Below, piece after piece: positions 33,671 to 46,789 of a DNA stretch of 64,000 bases. Positions within the stretch are counted from its first letter, which is position 1. Each line of letters starts with the position of its first letter. The translations under genes and the position numbers were made by a program. The stretch is from NCBI GenBank assembly GCA_905250075.1, contig CAJNOP010000677.1:51289-115288 (forward strand), in the 5' to 3' direction. This DNA comes from Rotaria sp. Silwood1. Its lineage: Eukaryota; Rotifera; Eurotatoria; Philodinida; Philodinidae. Under the pieces are notes generated by a model. The model saw only the letters and a list, made by a program, of their open reading frames with translations. It was not told the DNA's origin and made no database searches.

Positions 33671-36600
33671 TTATGGATGTGCTAGTGAATATACTTCTGA
33701 TGCTGTAAGTTCACGTGCATAGACTCGAAATTCGTCTAACGACCCACTATATTGTCCCATCTGTATCGTGCCTGTGGCACAATATCCAATTCCACTCAGT
33801 GAATTTCCGAGTGTAATCGTCATGGGAACACTACTGGCGGAAAAAGTGTAAGTACTCGACGATGAACCATATTGAGCACCATTGACATACAGTCGTTCTC
33901 CATTGCTTGATGAATAGGTTGCTGCAACATGAGTCCATGAATTGAGCGAAACGATAGGTCCAGTAAGGACAACATTGCCACCACTCCAACTATTAATAGC
34001 AATTTGTCCGGCCGAAGTGAAACCCATGATTGGAATACACCAGGAGCCGGTTCCAGCCGTTCCGGAACTCAAATGCATTATTGTTCCACCAGAACTGCTT
34101 GTAGGTTTGATCCAAATGGCAACCGAATATGGCCAACCACTTGTACCCAAACGTCTCAGGCCTGTGATTTGAATATAGGAGGAGCTGCCGGAAAGTGTAA
34201 GAGCAGCATTGACTCGACCCAATGATGTGTAAGAGTAACTCGTCCCTGTTCCATTAATCAGTAAAGGACCGCTATCAAGAAGACTATTATCATCGAAAGA
34301 TAGATAGGCCACATTAGTAGCATCATCCAATACTTCCGTTGCATTCTTTGCTCGACCAAAATATGCAATCGAATCAAGACAACCATCAAAATAGTTATTC
34401 GGTGCATTGACGTTGTTCGTACCGATAGTCAAGGCCCTGAAACAAGATGCATGATCACCTGACTCCTTCCAACATTTATAAAACTTTTCAGTGTATATTT
34501 TTATGGCTCTAAAATCTGGAATTGATAAGCACTTAGAAGTGAAGTCACAGACGAGCTTTTCACAAGCACAGAAACTTTACTGGGAATTGAAAATCATTGA
34601 AATCGAATGCTTTTCGTTTTGCCTATTAAAGTTCAGTTTTCTGAGATAATCTCATATACTAGACATTACTTCTTTTTATCTCAATCGATACTATGATACT
34701 GCATCACTATTGGATTGATTACATTATTCGACACATGATCCTAAGGTGTTTTGTTTGAATCTTGGTATAATTGATTATGAAATTACTCTGAGCTAGTTAT
34801 ACACAAATAACGTTCATCGAGACTCAATTCACTTGACATTAGACTGGCAAGATGCAGATATGCGTATAGCCACATCAGGAGATAAGTATGCTGCAAGTAA
34901 AGTACAAGATAAATGCCATAGATGAATTGACATATAAGAGCAAGTCGCTTCACAAAATCAATTTTTTCGTAATATAAAACTTGATTTACATGTTAAGAAA
35001 GAAAACCTTATTTCGAATATACTACAGTTGACTAGTTCAGTTCAGTTTATATATGCAATATTATTTGTTTTTATATAGCTATTTTGTCAAAAGTCAGTCA
35101 ATAGTTGCACTACTGCCACTATATTCCTTTATACTTGGTATTGTTCGTGAAATTCTACTTTTAATTTCGAATGATATTTCTGTACAATGAATGAAAATTT
35201 TTTTTATCATGTAGTAATACCTGTCAAATTCCTCAAGTTTCCCCAAATGATATGCGATAACAAAATATTCGTACATCTATTTTAGCGATTTTATGCTTCA
35301 AGTTTCAATGTTTTAAAGAATAACCTTGACATTGAAAGCATTTCAATCTTGTATCATTCTTAATATTATGTGTCGTCTTTCTGTTTGGAATAAAATCTAT
35401 ATTACATATATTGACCAGTTCATTCGTTAGAAATGTGACTTCGCAAACTAAAAATACGTATATCTCAGAACAATAAATCCTGTCAGAGCTGAGTTTTTGT
35501 ATGTTACATATATATGAAGCTACTTTAGATACCCTCAAAAAAGTTAGCATTAGAGAGTTTCATTCGGAGAAATCATCAGTAAAAAGCAAGCATTACCGAC
35601 GCGACACAAAAAAGATATCAGCTCTCACTTCATGAATTTTTACTTTTGAAAAACTTCGAATTCTGACTGGATTTTTGAGAATTGAATAGTACATTCTGTA
35701 CGGAACTCTTGAAGTTATAAAATATCTTTGCTAAGCTTTTCCTGATAATGCTTAGGTTATCAAAAAAAAATCAATTTACTTTTTGTTAACAACCTGATGG
35801 GTACGAATACACAATCGAAAAATTGCTCTTATAACTAAAAGGAAAGCTTGAAACCAATCCTAAACAATTGAAACTTCTGCTCAGAATCTGTAGGTTATGA
35901 TAAGAAATATTTTTGTTTCAGAACTTGTCAAAGTCTCTAGACAACTTTTTTTTTTCGGAGAACGTTTTTCTGGTCCGATCTTGCTGAAAATTTCATCATA
36001 GATGCAATTCATGCTATAGGGTTTATCCTGAGCCTTTCGGATTCTTTTATTGTATCAATAGAGAGATATCAACGAACTAATGCCGCATTTTTTTTGAAAA
36101 TCCTAACATTGTCGATCACTATAAAATTCATTAGGTTCAAAGATCTTTAGTATAGTTGTAAGTAGTCAGATATCTTATTTCTTCCCTATATTCATGAGTT
36201 TTCGTGACATGTTCACTTCAAATTAGAGAAAAATATATTGAAAGCGTTCTGTATTTTTGCTGAAATTTTCAAATCTTTGCATTTTACTCTTGAGTTTTTT
36301 CCTTACACTTCGATTATAAAACATAAAAGTTTTAGCACAAATACAGGACGATTAGAACTACATTCTGGTCTAATTTGATGTGAACTTGTCACGAAAACTC
36401 AGGAGAATCAACGACAAATAAGGTATCTGACTGTAAATAACTACAATGGATCTTTGATCATGATGAATTTTGATACAGATCGACGTTCCCAATCTTGCTC
36501 TTAGTAATGGTGAAAACTCGATCCCTTTAACTTGTATCGTTGAAAACCTATTCAAAAAATGGGCGTTAGCATTTTAAAAATTCGAGATTAGGTGTTAGCT

Positions 36601-39600
36601 AATCAATCAATTAATTAATTAATTTTAATTAGGAACGCACCAGACTGTAACTGGTCGTGGGTCATATAGCAAAATTCTTACACATTGGTTATCAAAACGC
36701 GCTCAGAGCTATCGAAAATTTCACATTGTAGAAAAATATTTGGCCTACGTAATGTATTTGTTCAAAAGATGGCAAAGCTATTAAGGACGAAATTAAGAAA
36801 AATATAAAACGCTCTAAATCATGTTAGGCATACACAATAGTGAAACCAACACTGACCAGCAATTGGCTCAAAAATTCCCACTGGTTATCAGCTTTCTTAT
36901 ATCATTAGATTCAAGAAATATAACCGAGATAGAAAAACAGAGCAAACAGATAGATACTAGTATTGTTTGATTCAGTTATAGGTGAAACCTTGGTTGCCGA
37001 AAACAAAAACTGATGAAAACTGGTGCGTCCCTACTTTAAATTGATAATCAGCTGAAATAGTACATTTTTACATATGGGTGGATTCGTGAGCTTTCGTACA
37101 CTTTTTGGAAGAAAGATATTCCATGCCAGTGTGCTAGAAGAAAGCTTTTTTCGATTATAATAGCCTAGTTAGACGTAACATCGTCGGAAATGATGCAAGA
37201 TAACAAATAATACCCTTTTTGACTTAAAAAGTGTGGAGATTCACATCATTCTGAAGAACACTTCATACAGAAACAGTATCCCATGATAACTGATGATAAA
37301 TTGTTAAGCTTATTTTTGTCAGATTTTTGATTCGCATAGAAACATGAAATTTTTGTCACATATATATCTTATCAGAATCTTTTATTTCAGAAAGTTTTAG
37401 CTCTCTAGCTAATGCTAGTGGTAAAATAAATCAATTTTTATACTAATTTTTGCGACAGTTTTATAACAAAAATATATAAAAATCTGATACGAACATTTAT
37501 GTACTACAGTCTTGTCTATGTATTTTCATCGTTATTTGTGGCTATGGGCCTAAAAATTCATTCCAGAAGTAAAAGATCTTGATCAGATAAATGTGCGATA
37601 AAAATTTCAGATCTCTATATCCATAAAAATTACGAAAACTATGATTAACAATTTATTACAAGATACTCTTCATGTGTGTGGCGTATTCCTAAAGATGACT
37701 TGAAGTTCATACTTTTCACGATTAAAAAGACTTTAATTGTTACCTTCGACTTTTTTCGACAAAATTACGTTTAACTAGCCTATTATATATAATTGAAAAA
37801 AAACAATTCTCTCAGAATTTAGTAGAAACTCCACGGATTCAACCATATGCCTATGCTAAAAGAACTTATTCAGAAGAATAAAACATGTGAAGAATGAAAA
37901 TCAAATGAAAAGGTGGTTATGTCCTGTTTCCTCTAAAACGGTCTATATATTGATTTATAAAGTAAAACAAAACTAGAAACAGTTATTTAAAATTAATTAT
38001 ATTACTGTTATTTCTATTGCAAAAAGATTATTATCGTTTTATTCATAAAATTTCTTTTTTATTTATCATAATCTGATGTTCAAATTCACTCTCTAGCTCT
38101 TAACATTTTATTGCATAACATCTTCATGTATGGTTCATTGAACAATGGATTGAACTATATCATAGTTTAAAAAGAATTATCATCGTTTCTAACAGCATTT
38201 CAGATCGACAGGCACATTCTTAAATGGTCGTAAATCGTTGTATATTCATGTGTAACATGACTAAATATTAGTATAGTATTTCTTCATATCACACACAAAG
38301 GATAGCAGTCGTAATACTGAGAAATGTAATGCACCAAAATACGGTCGTATACGATGGAATTCAGAGTGAATATAGTCGTTTCACACTGTAAACACATTTT
38401 GTATTTCTCACCTTTTGATGCTAACGGATATGGTCCTTTTCGCTATAACTAGCAAATGATTATTTGTACTGTAGTTTCCATATAGTAACTATGTTTCAAG
38501 CAAACAGACGCAGATGAATTTCTGTTTCTAGACTCTATTTTTTCTGTCTAGGAAAAGCTAAAATAAGATTGACGTAAGAGTCTTCGTTTTGACTTTACTA
38601 GCAAAATAGATCGTGTTCACTTTTCATAGATTAAAAACAAGATCAATTCACATGTACATGTCTAAGTGGATCGAAAGATGAGAAGTAATTTGGATTTTTG
38701 TATAGTACAATATTCATCAGAGTGACGATATGTTTCATCTTTCATACGGGAGTTTCTTCTGTTTACTATCATCACCTTTGAAACAAATTTGTATACACAT
38801 CATGAATCATTATTGAATTTAAAAAGGCTTTTTACAAAAAGGGAGGAGCAGCTCTAGATTAATGAGAAGTATTAAATTCCTGCAATATCGTATTTTATAG
38901 AAGTGATGGTTTCTTTTCGATCAAATGTTTCCTTACCCTGATGTGCCTTGGTATGGTCCAGCTGAACTACGTGAGATATCCAAATAGCCATTCACATAGA
39001 CGTATTGTGTGTAGGTCGAATAATCATAAATATATGCCTATAATTAATGACGTAAAGGATATTTCGCTTGAGAAACTTTTCTACTTCACACCTACCATAT
39101 GATACCATTGACCTACATTCAATACCTAAGCGAAATCGAAAAATATGATTTGAAAGCGACAATGAAGCATAACAATTTGTTGAATTTATTTGTTAGATCA
39201 CTCACAACACCTTATATTGATTTATCAAGATTCTTACAGCATTCACTTACCTGAGTCCCAGAAACGTCATCAGCGAAAAATCCAAAATAGATACGTTGAT
39301 TACGAATCACAATGTAAAGAGAATGATCTAGAATATTTTGCTGAAATTGACCGAAAACGGCATTATCTGTATACGGATTGTTATTGTGCAGCGTATTTGC
39401 ATACATCCACACTTCCAATGTGAACGATGTATATGCCATATTGACGAATGTTGAATTGATAGATGCTGATTGACTCGCTGCTTGATTCAACCAAAGGCAT
39501 GCACCGGCTCCATTGTAACCCGGTGAACCATACGTGGGCCCGTTAACGCCGACTCCATTAAAATTGTTATATAAATCTTGCATCGTGTTATCGAAGCTCC

Positions 39601-42600
39601 AGAAAATGCGAACAGCTAAAAAAGATTTCATAAATAAATGCTGATGGGTTTTGCTTCATTTGATACAAACCTGTCTGACAATAGGATCCTGTCCACATCG
39701 TCCCGTCACCTAAGATAAATAACAAACATCAAATATAAAATTCATTAAAGCTGAAAACTTACAAGTGCAAACATTTGTTGCTGTACAGTTGCCACCATTG
39801 GCACAGGAGGGAATGCAAGTAACTAGAAACAAAACAATGACAGAAAATAACAATTTCTGAATTTTATACTCTTGAAACTAGTTATTTTTCTGCAGACTTA
39901 TACAAATAACCTCTTTGAACGGTTCCAATTAGAAAAATGAGAGCTTTTGTTAGAGATTAGAGTAACTTTAGTTGTTTCCTACAATGGCAAGTATTATTCC
40001 AATACGTAACTTCTCAAAAGAGATACTTTTGTGAAAAAGAAAGCTAATAGCTACTTAAGCAATCTACGGCTACTTGATGATCATACAATTACTTATTATT
40101 AGCTATTTAAAGGTTTCTATCACTATTCAAATGTTGCACATGTATTTCAATTTGTTGTAGCTATTTACACTTTGCGCATCGATTAAAAATTCTGTAACCA
40201 TTTCGACATACTATGGCAATTCAAAAATCCTAAGATAAAGACAAGAAATCAATAGCTATTTATAACCTAATAGACGTTTAAACAATAAGACATATTTCTT
40301 CCACTATTTCATAGCTATGAGAATAGTTTCGTAGATATTGAAAAACTTTCATACGCCACATTATTTGAATAGCTAATCGATCTCTCCGATGGTTGCATAC
40401 TTTTTTGGATGTGACTCACATCTTGACATCGTTCTGTCTTTCTTTGTGCACTGCTGCATGTAAATAAAATATCTCTCATGATCATGTGACGAATCTATAT
40501 ATGAAAGTCTAATAATATTAAGAAGAAGATCTCTCTCTCTATATATATATATGTATTGTACATGAAATTGGACTTCATTACATGTGAAAATAATGTAGAA
40601 TTCAAACTTAGTTCTTTCTCACATATATCTTCATTATATTTTCTTATTCATACCTTCCAATCTCACGTATACATATGTAACAAAAAGCCTAGTTTGAATC
40701 ATGATTAAATTTTAACAAAAATATATTTAACGAACGGAAAAAATTCAAAGAACTTTCTGAATTATCTTAATATTAAATTCATCTACAGATATAATTATTT
40801 CTAGAAAACTAATAACGATATGTGTGTATCAAAACAAATTTTTTTATGAACTACTTCGGATAACCCACAATCAATCCTTGCTCAATCGATGACCACTAAT
40901 TTAAGTCATTTTTATGCACATAGTGGATTCCAGTGTTTGATGAGTTTCTATGTAAGTCGTTTTAAGAAATGTTGCTTCTCACTTAAAATATTAAACTTAT
41001 GCTAGGATGATCCCCATCAAAAATGAGATTTTTCTGTAATTCTTTTGTGCAATTTATATTTCTTTAAGAGTACATTGATTTCGCCTCAACTTTTACTGTA
41101 ACTCAATCCTTTATTGAGGTACTTTTCATTAAAAGATAGCGGTGATCGGACAAATCATTGATTAGTTGACCTGCAATATTAAATATATTAAAAACAACTT
41201 ATTTTTTTCACTTTCATTCATATATATATCTATTGAGTGAACAATTCGACAGAGCTAAAATTTTGGCCACAGAGATGGGTTATGGAGTACCAACTCTAAT
41301 AAACAATTCATTCAAATATACAAGTTGTTTATCTAGAAAATAATCAATTCACACTTAAACTTCTCAATTTATAAAGTACATGTTTATTATCTGAATATGA
41401 TGAAAAGATGTTTAACATCATCAATCAGCATCTGGATTCTCATTTTATATTTAAAACTAATAAGAAATGAAATTTTCAAACACATGACTTGAATTTTTCA
41501 AAACTCATGAAGTATTCACCAATATCAATCTTCCAGAAAACGAAAAATAAAAATTTACACATTTTGCATAAAAACAAATCAATTCTGACCAAAATTATTA
41601 GGGTTGTATTCAGTCACGTGTTCATGGTATTTGCAATAAAAATTACCTATTCTTTAACATTGCAACAAACTATCGGTTCTGTCCAAGAAAAGGTTCACAT
41701 TATAAACATGATAAAATACTAGGCTCGGTAGACAGAAAAAAAAATGGATAATTATGATTCGTTCTAAAGATCATAAATGTAACAACATATTCTTGACATG
41801 GACTTCAATAAATTTTTCCATGAAGTATTATCAGAATAATGCACAAAGTATGCATCCAGATTTCTATCTTTTCTTTACTACCTCTTTGTTAACTTATATA
41901 ATTATGCCACTCTTTAGATACTCCTTGAAACTTTCAGATGCTGCTGAATGAAGTAAAATTTACAAAAAACTTTGAATACTTATTGAACTTCAACTATTCA
42001 AGTATTCAAGTATTCAAAACTCCAGACCCTTCCAATATCCATATACACTCGAACTGAACAGCTCAACACGGATGCGCCTGATGCAAGCGTCCTCATTTCT
42101 TCCAACCTGCAAAATATTGTCTCAAGTGTACGTGTAAACATATCACCGTCCCTTTCCATGGTGCCTTCTTTTTCGCACCGACACGACTCTCGTCAGGTGT
42201 GAGCATCGATATGAATGTTATCTTTCAGGAAGCCCCTTCACCGCACCCTCACGCCGTCGCATGATGTGTGCATGCAATGCTATGAATGTCGTCTTCCCGG
42301 AAACTCTCTTCTCCGCACTCACACTCCGTCATGTGATGTGTGCGTGTTATCATATGAGTGCCGCTATTCCCCAAAGTTCTCTCTCCGTACAATCATGCTG
42401 TGGCGAGATGTCAGTTATGCAACTATTACATAGTTGAATTTCAATTATTTGGAAAATGAATAATTGAGTACTTGAACAGTTTCAGTTCAAATATTCAATT
42501 ATTCAAGTACCCAATACTCGATCTGCAACTATCCGATAATCGAACAACTGAACTACAGATATTCGTAAAATGAATAACTGAATACTTGAACAGTTGAATA

Positions 42601-43215
42601 TTTGAAGTATGTTTTCAATAATTGAATTCAAGTTTCAGGTTTGACATGTATGGAGAAGCGATTGGATTATAGCTGATACTGTACTGTGTTCATTTATTCT
42701 GAACACGTAGATAACTAAATGCAACATTCATGTATACTTAGAAATAAATGAAGGTACTCAATTACTTTCTACCTGTTAATAAATTAAAACACTGATTAGA
42801 GAGTAACAAGATCTATATTTTTTATTAATTATAGAAGATTTACTTTGAGAGTGAGTAGAGCACATGTAAAGCTACTAACCGAAAAAGCTGTTTAGTTGAC
42901 TCAACATGTAACTTGAACTTACTTGTTGCTGATACGCCAAATATCATGAAAACAATAATAACAATCACGACAGCGGCCAGAAGAATTAGGATAATGATAG
43001 CAAGGATGAGCAGTACTTTTCTTTGGAGAAGACATGTGCTTCTTGAAAGAGAAGAAAATATAGATATGAACATACAAAACTCTAAAAGAATCATTATCTT
43101 TCATAACTAAGACCAACCTGAAATTGTTTGCGTTGTTGCCATTTGATGGGACGTGATACACTTGATTCAGATTGCAATCTATTTCTCTCACTGTCACAAT
43201 AGAGGGTCTATAGGC
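33671..43215 (-). CDS. Type II membrane protein with EGF-like and two LamG/ConA-like domains (5' end missing)
   Basis: Eight phase-consistent exons: 43118-43215, 42923-43041, 39763-39822, 39671-39709, 39251-39615, 39096-39125 (30 bp), 38937-39037 and 33671-34436. The first is entered by a splice acceptor, so the start codon lies further upstream and is not identified. Order: a short cytosolic part; a membrane helix at LLILAIIILILLAAVVIVII; an EGF-like module (CIPSCANGGNCTATNVCTC, GSYCQT); ConA/LamG domain 1 (IFWSFDNTMQDLYN, FTLEVWMYAN, WYHMAYIYDYST, YVNGYLDISR); a linker TIGTNNVNAPNNYFDGCLD; and ConA/LamG domain 2 (AYLSFDDNSLLDSG, YSVAIWIKPT, WTHVAATYSS, LDEFRVYARELTASEV). Probable cell-surface adhesion or glycan-binding protein. 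Introns of about 4.5 kb (34437-38936) and 3.1 kb (39823-42922) stand out against the usual 50-125 bp. Confidence 0.7.
36630..37033. mobile_element. Short non-autonomous hAT-like element (MITE) in an intron
   Basis: The 404-bp element has ends TAGGAACGCACCAG (left) and TAGGGACGCACCAG (right, read inward), 13 of 14 identical. Flanking octamers ATTTTAAT and CTTTAAAT match at 6 of 8, consistent with a decayed 8-bp target duplication. No coding capacity. It lies in the 4.5-kb intron of the LamG-domain gene. Confidence 0.65.
42126..42412. repeat. GC-richer tandem repeat, ~70-bp unit
   Basis: Four units of 69-73 bp begin GTGTACGTGT, GTGTGAGCAT, GTGTGCATGC and GTGTGCGTGT. Each contains a CCGCAC/CGCACC core and a CGTCATGTGAT-like end. 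Clusters of TTCAAGTATTCAA-like short repeats flank it at about 41995-42020 and 42440-42610. It lies in the 3.1-kb intron of the LamG-domain gene. Confidence 0.7.
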
Positions 43216-43407
43216 CTAAAAAATATGTTGAGCCAAGTTACTGAATTGTACCAGTGTTCTATCAACATTAGTCTCGTCAAAAATACATTTGAATATAAAT
43301 ATCAATCTTTCTGAGCATATCTAATCTATATATGACCTTAGTATTAAGAAAAATTATTATTTTAACTTTCTGTAATGGCCACAAAGATAAAAACAGATAT
43401 CAAACTA

Positions 43408-45112
43408 GGAAGTGGCTATATACACTCGAGTGCACGTAACTTACTGGCTATGTACGCTCATTGAAACCTAGTCGACTGACTATATGCACTCGAGTGTACA
43501 TAACTACCCGGCTATGTACACTCAGATAGATGTAACCAATAAATTAATAAATATTAAATTGTATTATCATCTTATATACACTTGATTATTTATATAAAAA
43601 TATATTTTAACTTATTAATGATTTTACTGTGTGAATTTTTTATTAAATTGAAATAAAATATAAATCAAATATTCCAATTACGAAAGTGCAGAAGAGAGTT
43701 AATTCAAATAGAAATCAACTGATTTAGTGACATTTCTAGAATTTTCTTTCTTAGATTTTAAAGGAAATGTTGAATTTTATTATTTTCAATACATTTAGCA
43801 CATTTGTCACGTAAAGATAATTGATCATACAACCGAACAGACAAAACATCCGCATAACAAAAAAAATAACAAAAGTTAGTGCAGATAATGCACAACCGTT
43901 ATTACTAATTTACTATTGAACATTTTCAAATGTAGCTAAAACTGTTTTTTATCACATCAGATATCCTAAAAAATGAAATTATTAATTCTTTTGAACAATT
44001 TAACGAATCATAAACTTTCCAAATATTATTACAGCCCAGATTTGAAATTGTTAGTCAGTGATTTAGTATTTTATTTATAAATAACAATCTAGTACTCTAA
44101 TAAACTTGTGTATATTTTAATTTGTAAAGGATCACATTAACCATTAATATTTGGAAATTGTTTATGTAATGATTCGAGAAATAAATGTATGTGAAAATCA
44201 ATCAAGTATATCGTATTATCATAAGTATCATCAATTTGTTTTCTTACATTTATAATTATATGTTTTTAAGAAAGAATCGTTATCTTTGAACTTTTGTGCG
44301 GTCAAAGAATTATGATGAAATTCTTGTTCATCTTTGAGAGTTAAATCAAGGATCGACACTAGCAAACTAGTATGAGCGTATCGTGAAACGCGAATACACG
44401 AATACAGTACTTAAATTTAAATATAATAGTGTGATAGATTTTTTGTAATAGGTGATAAGAATGAGTGTAATAGACTCTTTTAATGATACAATAATATTTA
44501 TTTAATATCATAAATAGGATTACATCAAAGGATCTGTTTCATTATAAAAATTATCTATTCATTTCATTTGATTTCTAAAAGTATCAGTAAGGCTCCATAG
44601 AAAAAAAAGATTAAAATGAAAATTAATGAATTTATCTTAATAAAGAGTATTTTTCTAGACTCCAAGCTAATTGACCTTTCATATTCTTCAGTTTCCGATT
44701 TTGTAAGTCAATTAATTGAAAAAAAAAATAGAATCTTTTGCTCTATAACCGATCAACAAAAACAGTGTGACATAACATAATTTTTGCTCAATGCTTTGAA
44801 AATAATAAAATTCAACATTTTCTATAAAAGATAAGAGAAAACATGCTAGAAATGTTACTAAATTAGTTGATTTCTATTTGAATTAACTCTTCTGTACTTT
44901 CGCAGTTGTAATATTTGATTTATATTTTATTTCAATTTGATAAAAATTTCACGCAGTAAAATCATTAATAAGTTACAATATATTTTTATATAAATAATCA
45001 AGTGTATATACGACGATAATACAACTTAATATTCATTAATTTATTGGTTACATCTATCTGAGTGTACGTAGCCAGTAGGCTATGTGCACTCGAGTGTATA
45101 TAGCCACTTCCA
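43408..45112. mobile_element. Non-coding element with long terminal inverted repeats
   Basis: Ends read GGAAGTGGCTATATACACTC (left) and its inverse at the right. Inverted repeats span about 43408-43725 and 44868-45112 with high identity. The left arm is longer because about 65 bp carrying CACTCGAGTG is duplicated in tandem. Candidate flanking octamers TCAAACTA and TAAAACTA match at 7 of 8. The 1.1-kb interior is AT-rich without frames. Probably a non-autonomous DNA transposon; superfamily uncertain (8-bp duplication would fit hAT). Confidence 0.65.
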
Positions 45113-45661
45113 TAAAACTATCTGCAATAAGATTTCCGTAATAAATATGAATAAGACGTTTTCTATTGAGCAAATTACAGAAATACGAAATCGTTATATA
45201 ATTCATATTAAAAAAATCTATTACCTAAGGGAAAACAAATTTCTGTATTTTTTTTTATTGTAGCACGCCTATTGAAAAAATATGTTTGAAGAATTAACTA
45301 TTGTTCATTTTCGTTTCAAGGCGCCTATAATTAAAAATAAACAAAGTATCTGAAATGAGACGTTCCATACTTGGTGAATTGCACATAGTCCTTTTATTAT
45401 TTAGTTTGACTCGGAATTGATTAGTTATTGAGAACAAGAGTTTAATATCTGCCTCTTTTAGAAAATATGCTCAACACATGAAAGCTGCAACGACTAAAGC
45501 TAGAGTGAACACGGTTAGAGAAATGCTGCATGAATATATGGAAGGATAGTGTGTGCAAGTGATAGAAATGTAATTGATGTTTTTCCTCGAACATAAGCAA
45601 TAATCTTTCTCATCTCTTGAAAGAAAGTACTGAAAAAAGTAGCAGATACTATACTATCTAA

Positions 45662-45813
45662 NNNNNNNNNNNNNNNNNNNNNNNNNNNNNNNNNNNNNNN
45701 NNNNNNNNNNNNNNNNNNNNNNNNNNNNNNNNNNNNNNNNNNNNNNNNNNNNNNNNNNNNNCCCACACCCACACCCACACACACCCACACCCACACCCAC
45801 ACCCATCCCACCC
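45662..45813. other. Assembly gap beside a telomere-like C-rich arm
   Basis: 45662-45761 is 100 N. It is followed immediately by CCCACA-type repeats (45762-45813). Every other well-preserved array here has a G-rich arm before the C-rich arm, so the missing G-rich arm and loop probably lie in the gap, where assembly would fail on a hairpin. Confidence 0.75.
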
Positions 45814-46171
45814 TGTTTTCTGACTAAAAATCGAGATAGTCATAAGTTTCTGTAATGTCTGACACTGTTCATGTTCATGTAAAACAGTATATTCAAGTGA
45901 CAATAAATCAGACTGCTTAGTATCAATGTTCATGAATATACATGAAATATTTGTCTCAAGCCTTATCTTGCGGTACGAGTTTCAGGATGTCTATGAATGT
46001 CGCAGTTTTTATAGATATCACTTGTTATATGTATGAATTCTAATGCTGTATTTTCACAATTTTTTGAATGTTATAGTTAAAAAAGTTAATTTGAGTTAAT
46101 GCAGAAAAAAAATAGATGAAAGGTTGGCTTAAAAACCGAAGAAGTTTCATATAACAATAGATATTTTTGCT
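45814..46171. other. Intergenic, no gene seen
   Basis: 3' flank of the thioredoxin-like gene. No supported feature. Confidence 0.4.
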
Positions 46172-46584
46172 TCATCCGTTTTTTATGTTAAGAAGACCAT
46201 CCATAACGCCCTCTATATGACGTCTACGAGCATCGAATCCAGTAGCAGGTGATGCAGCTTGTTCATTATTCTTAATAAATAAAAATGTTGGTATTGATGT
46301 GACATTGTATTTTTCAAAAATATCAGTATTGGAACTTTCCTGATTGCATTTGAGAAAAATAACACGGTCTTTATATTTTTTACTTTCACTCCAGAAATCA
46401 ACAGTACTGTCCATTCGATTGCTTGTTTCATCGCTTCTAAGAAAAGAAGAAGCAGAAACCAGTTATAATCATCAGTACAATAAACTTACGGGTCAAAAAA
46501 GAAAAGTACAATTAATTCAGTTGTAGGGCTTAGATGCGCCTGAGTATTGTCGAATTGAGCTAATGATTCAACGTTCAAAGCCAT
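46172..46584 (-). CDS. Thioredoxin-like protein lacking the CxxC active site
   Basis: Two exons, 46490-46584 and 46172-46436, with a 53-bp intron (donor GTAAGT, acceptor TTCTTAG), give 119 aa. The thioredoxin fold is recognisable: N-terminal helix and strand ending ELIVLFFFDPSDETSNRMDS, then VIFLKCNQESSNTDIFEKYN, the cis-Pro loop VTSIPTFLFIKNNEQ and a C-terminal helix. Where thioredoxins have WCGPC, this protein has a DPSDET segment with no cysteine, so it cannot do dithiol exchange in the usual way. It may be a binding or chaperone-type member. It lies 205 bp downstream of the TRPM-like gene on the same strand. Confidence 0.75.
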
Positions 46585-46789
46585 GATGAGAAAATATCAA
46601 ATAGTTCCAAGTGTTTATCTATAAATAAATAATGCATGCATTTTATGATATAAAAGAATACCAAGGCTTAGACACATGACTTCATACTAAGGCAAACTAA
46701 CTAATATAAATAATTTTTAGAAAAATGCAACTGAAGGTTAAATAGAAACAAATGAAAAAAATATGAAAAAACAATAGAATAAATTTTGT

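Noticed and set aside
34800-34960. Frame with LTLDWQDADMRIATSGDKYA on the plus strand
   Set aside because: It looks like a scrap of transposon-derived coding sequence, but it is short, followed by stops and not assignable.
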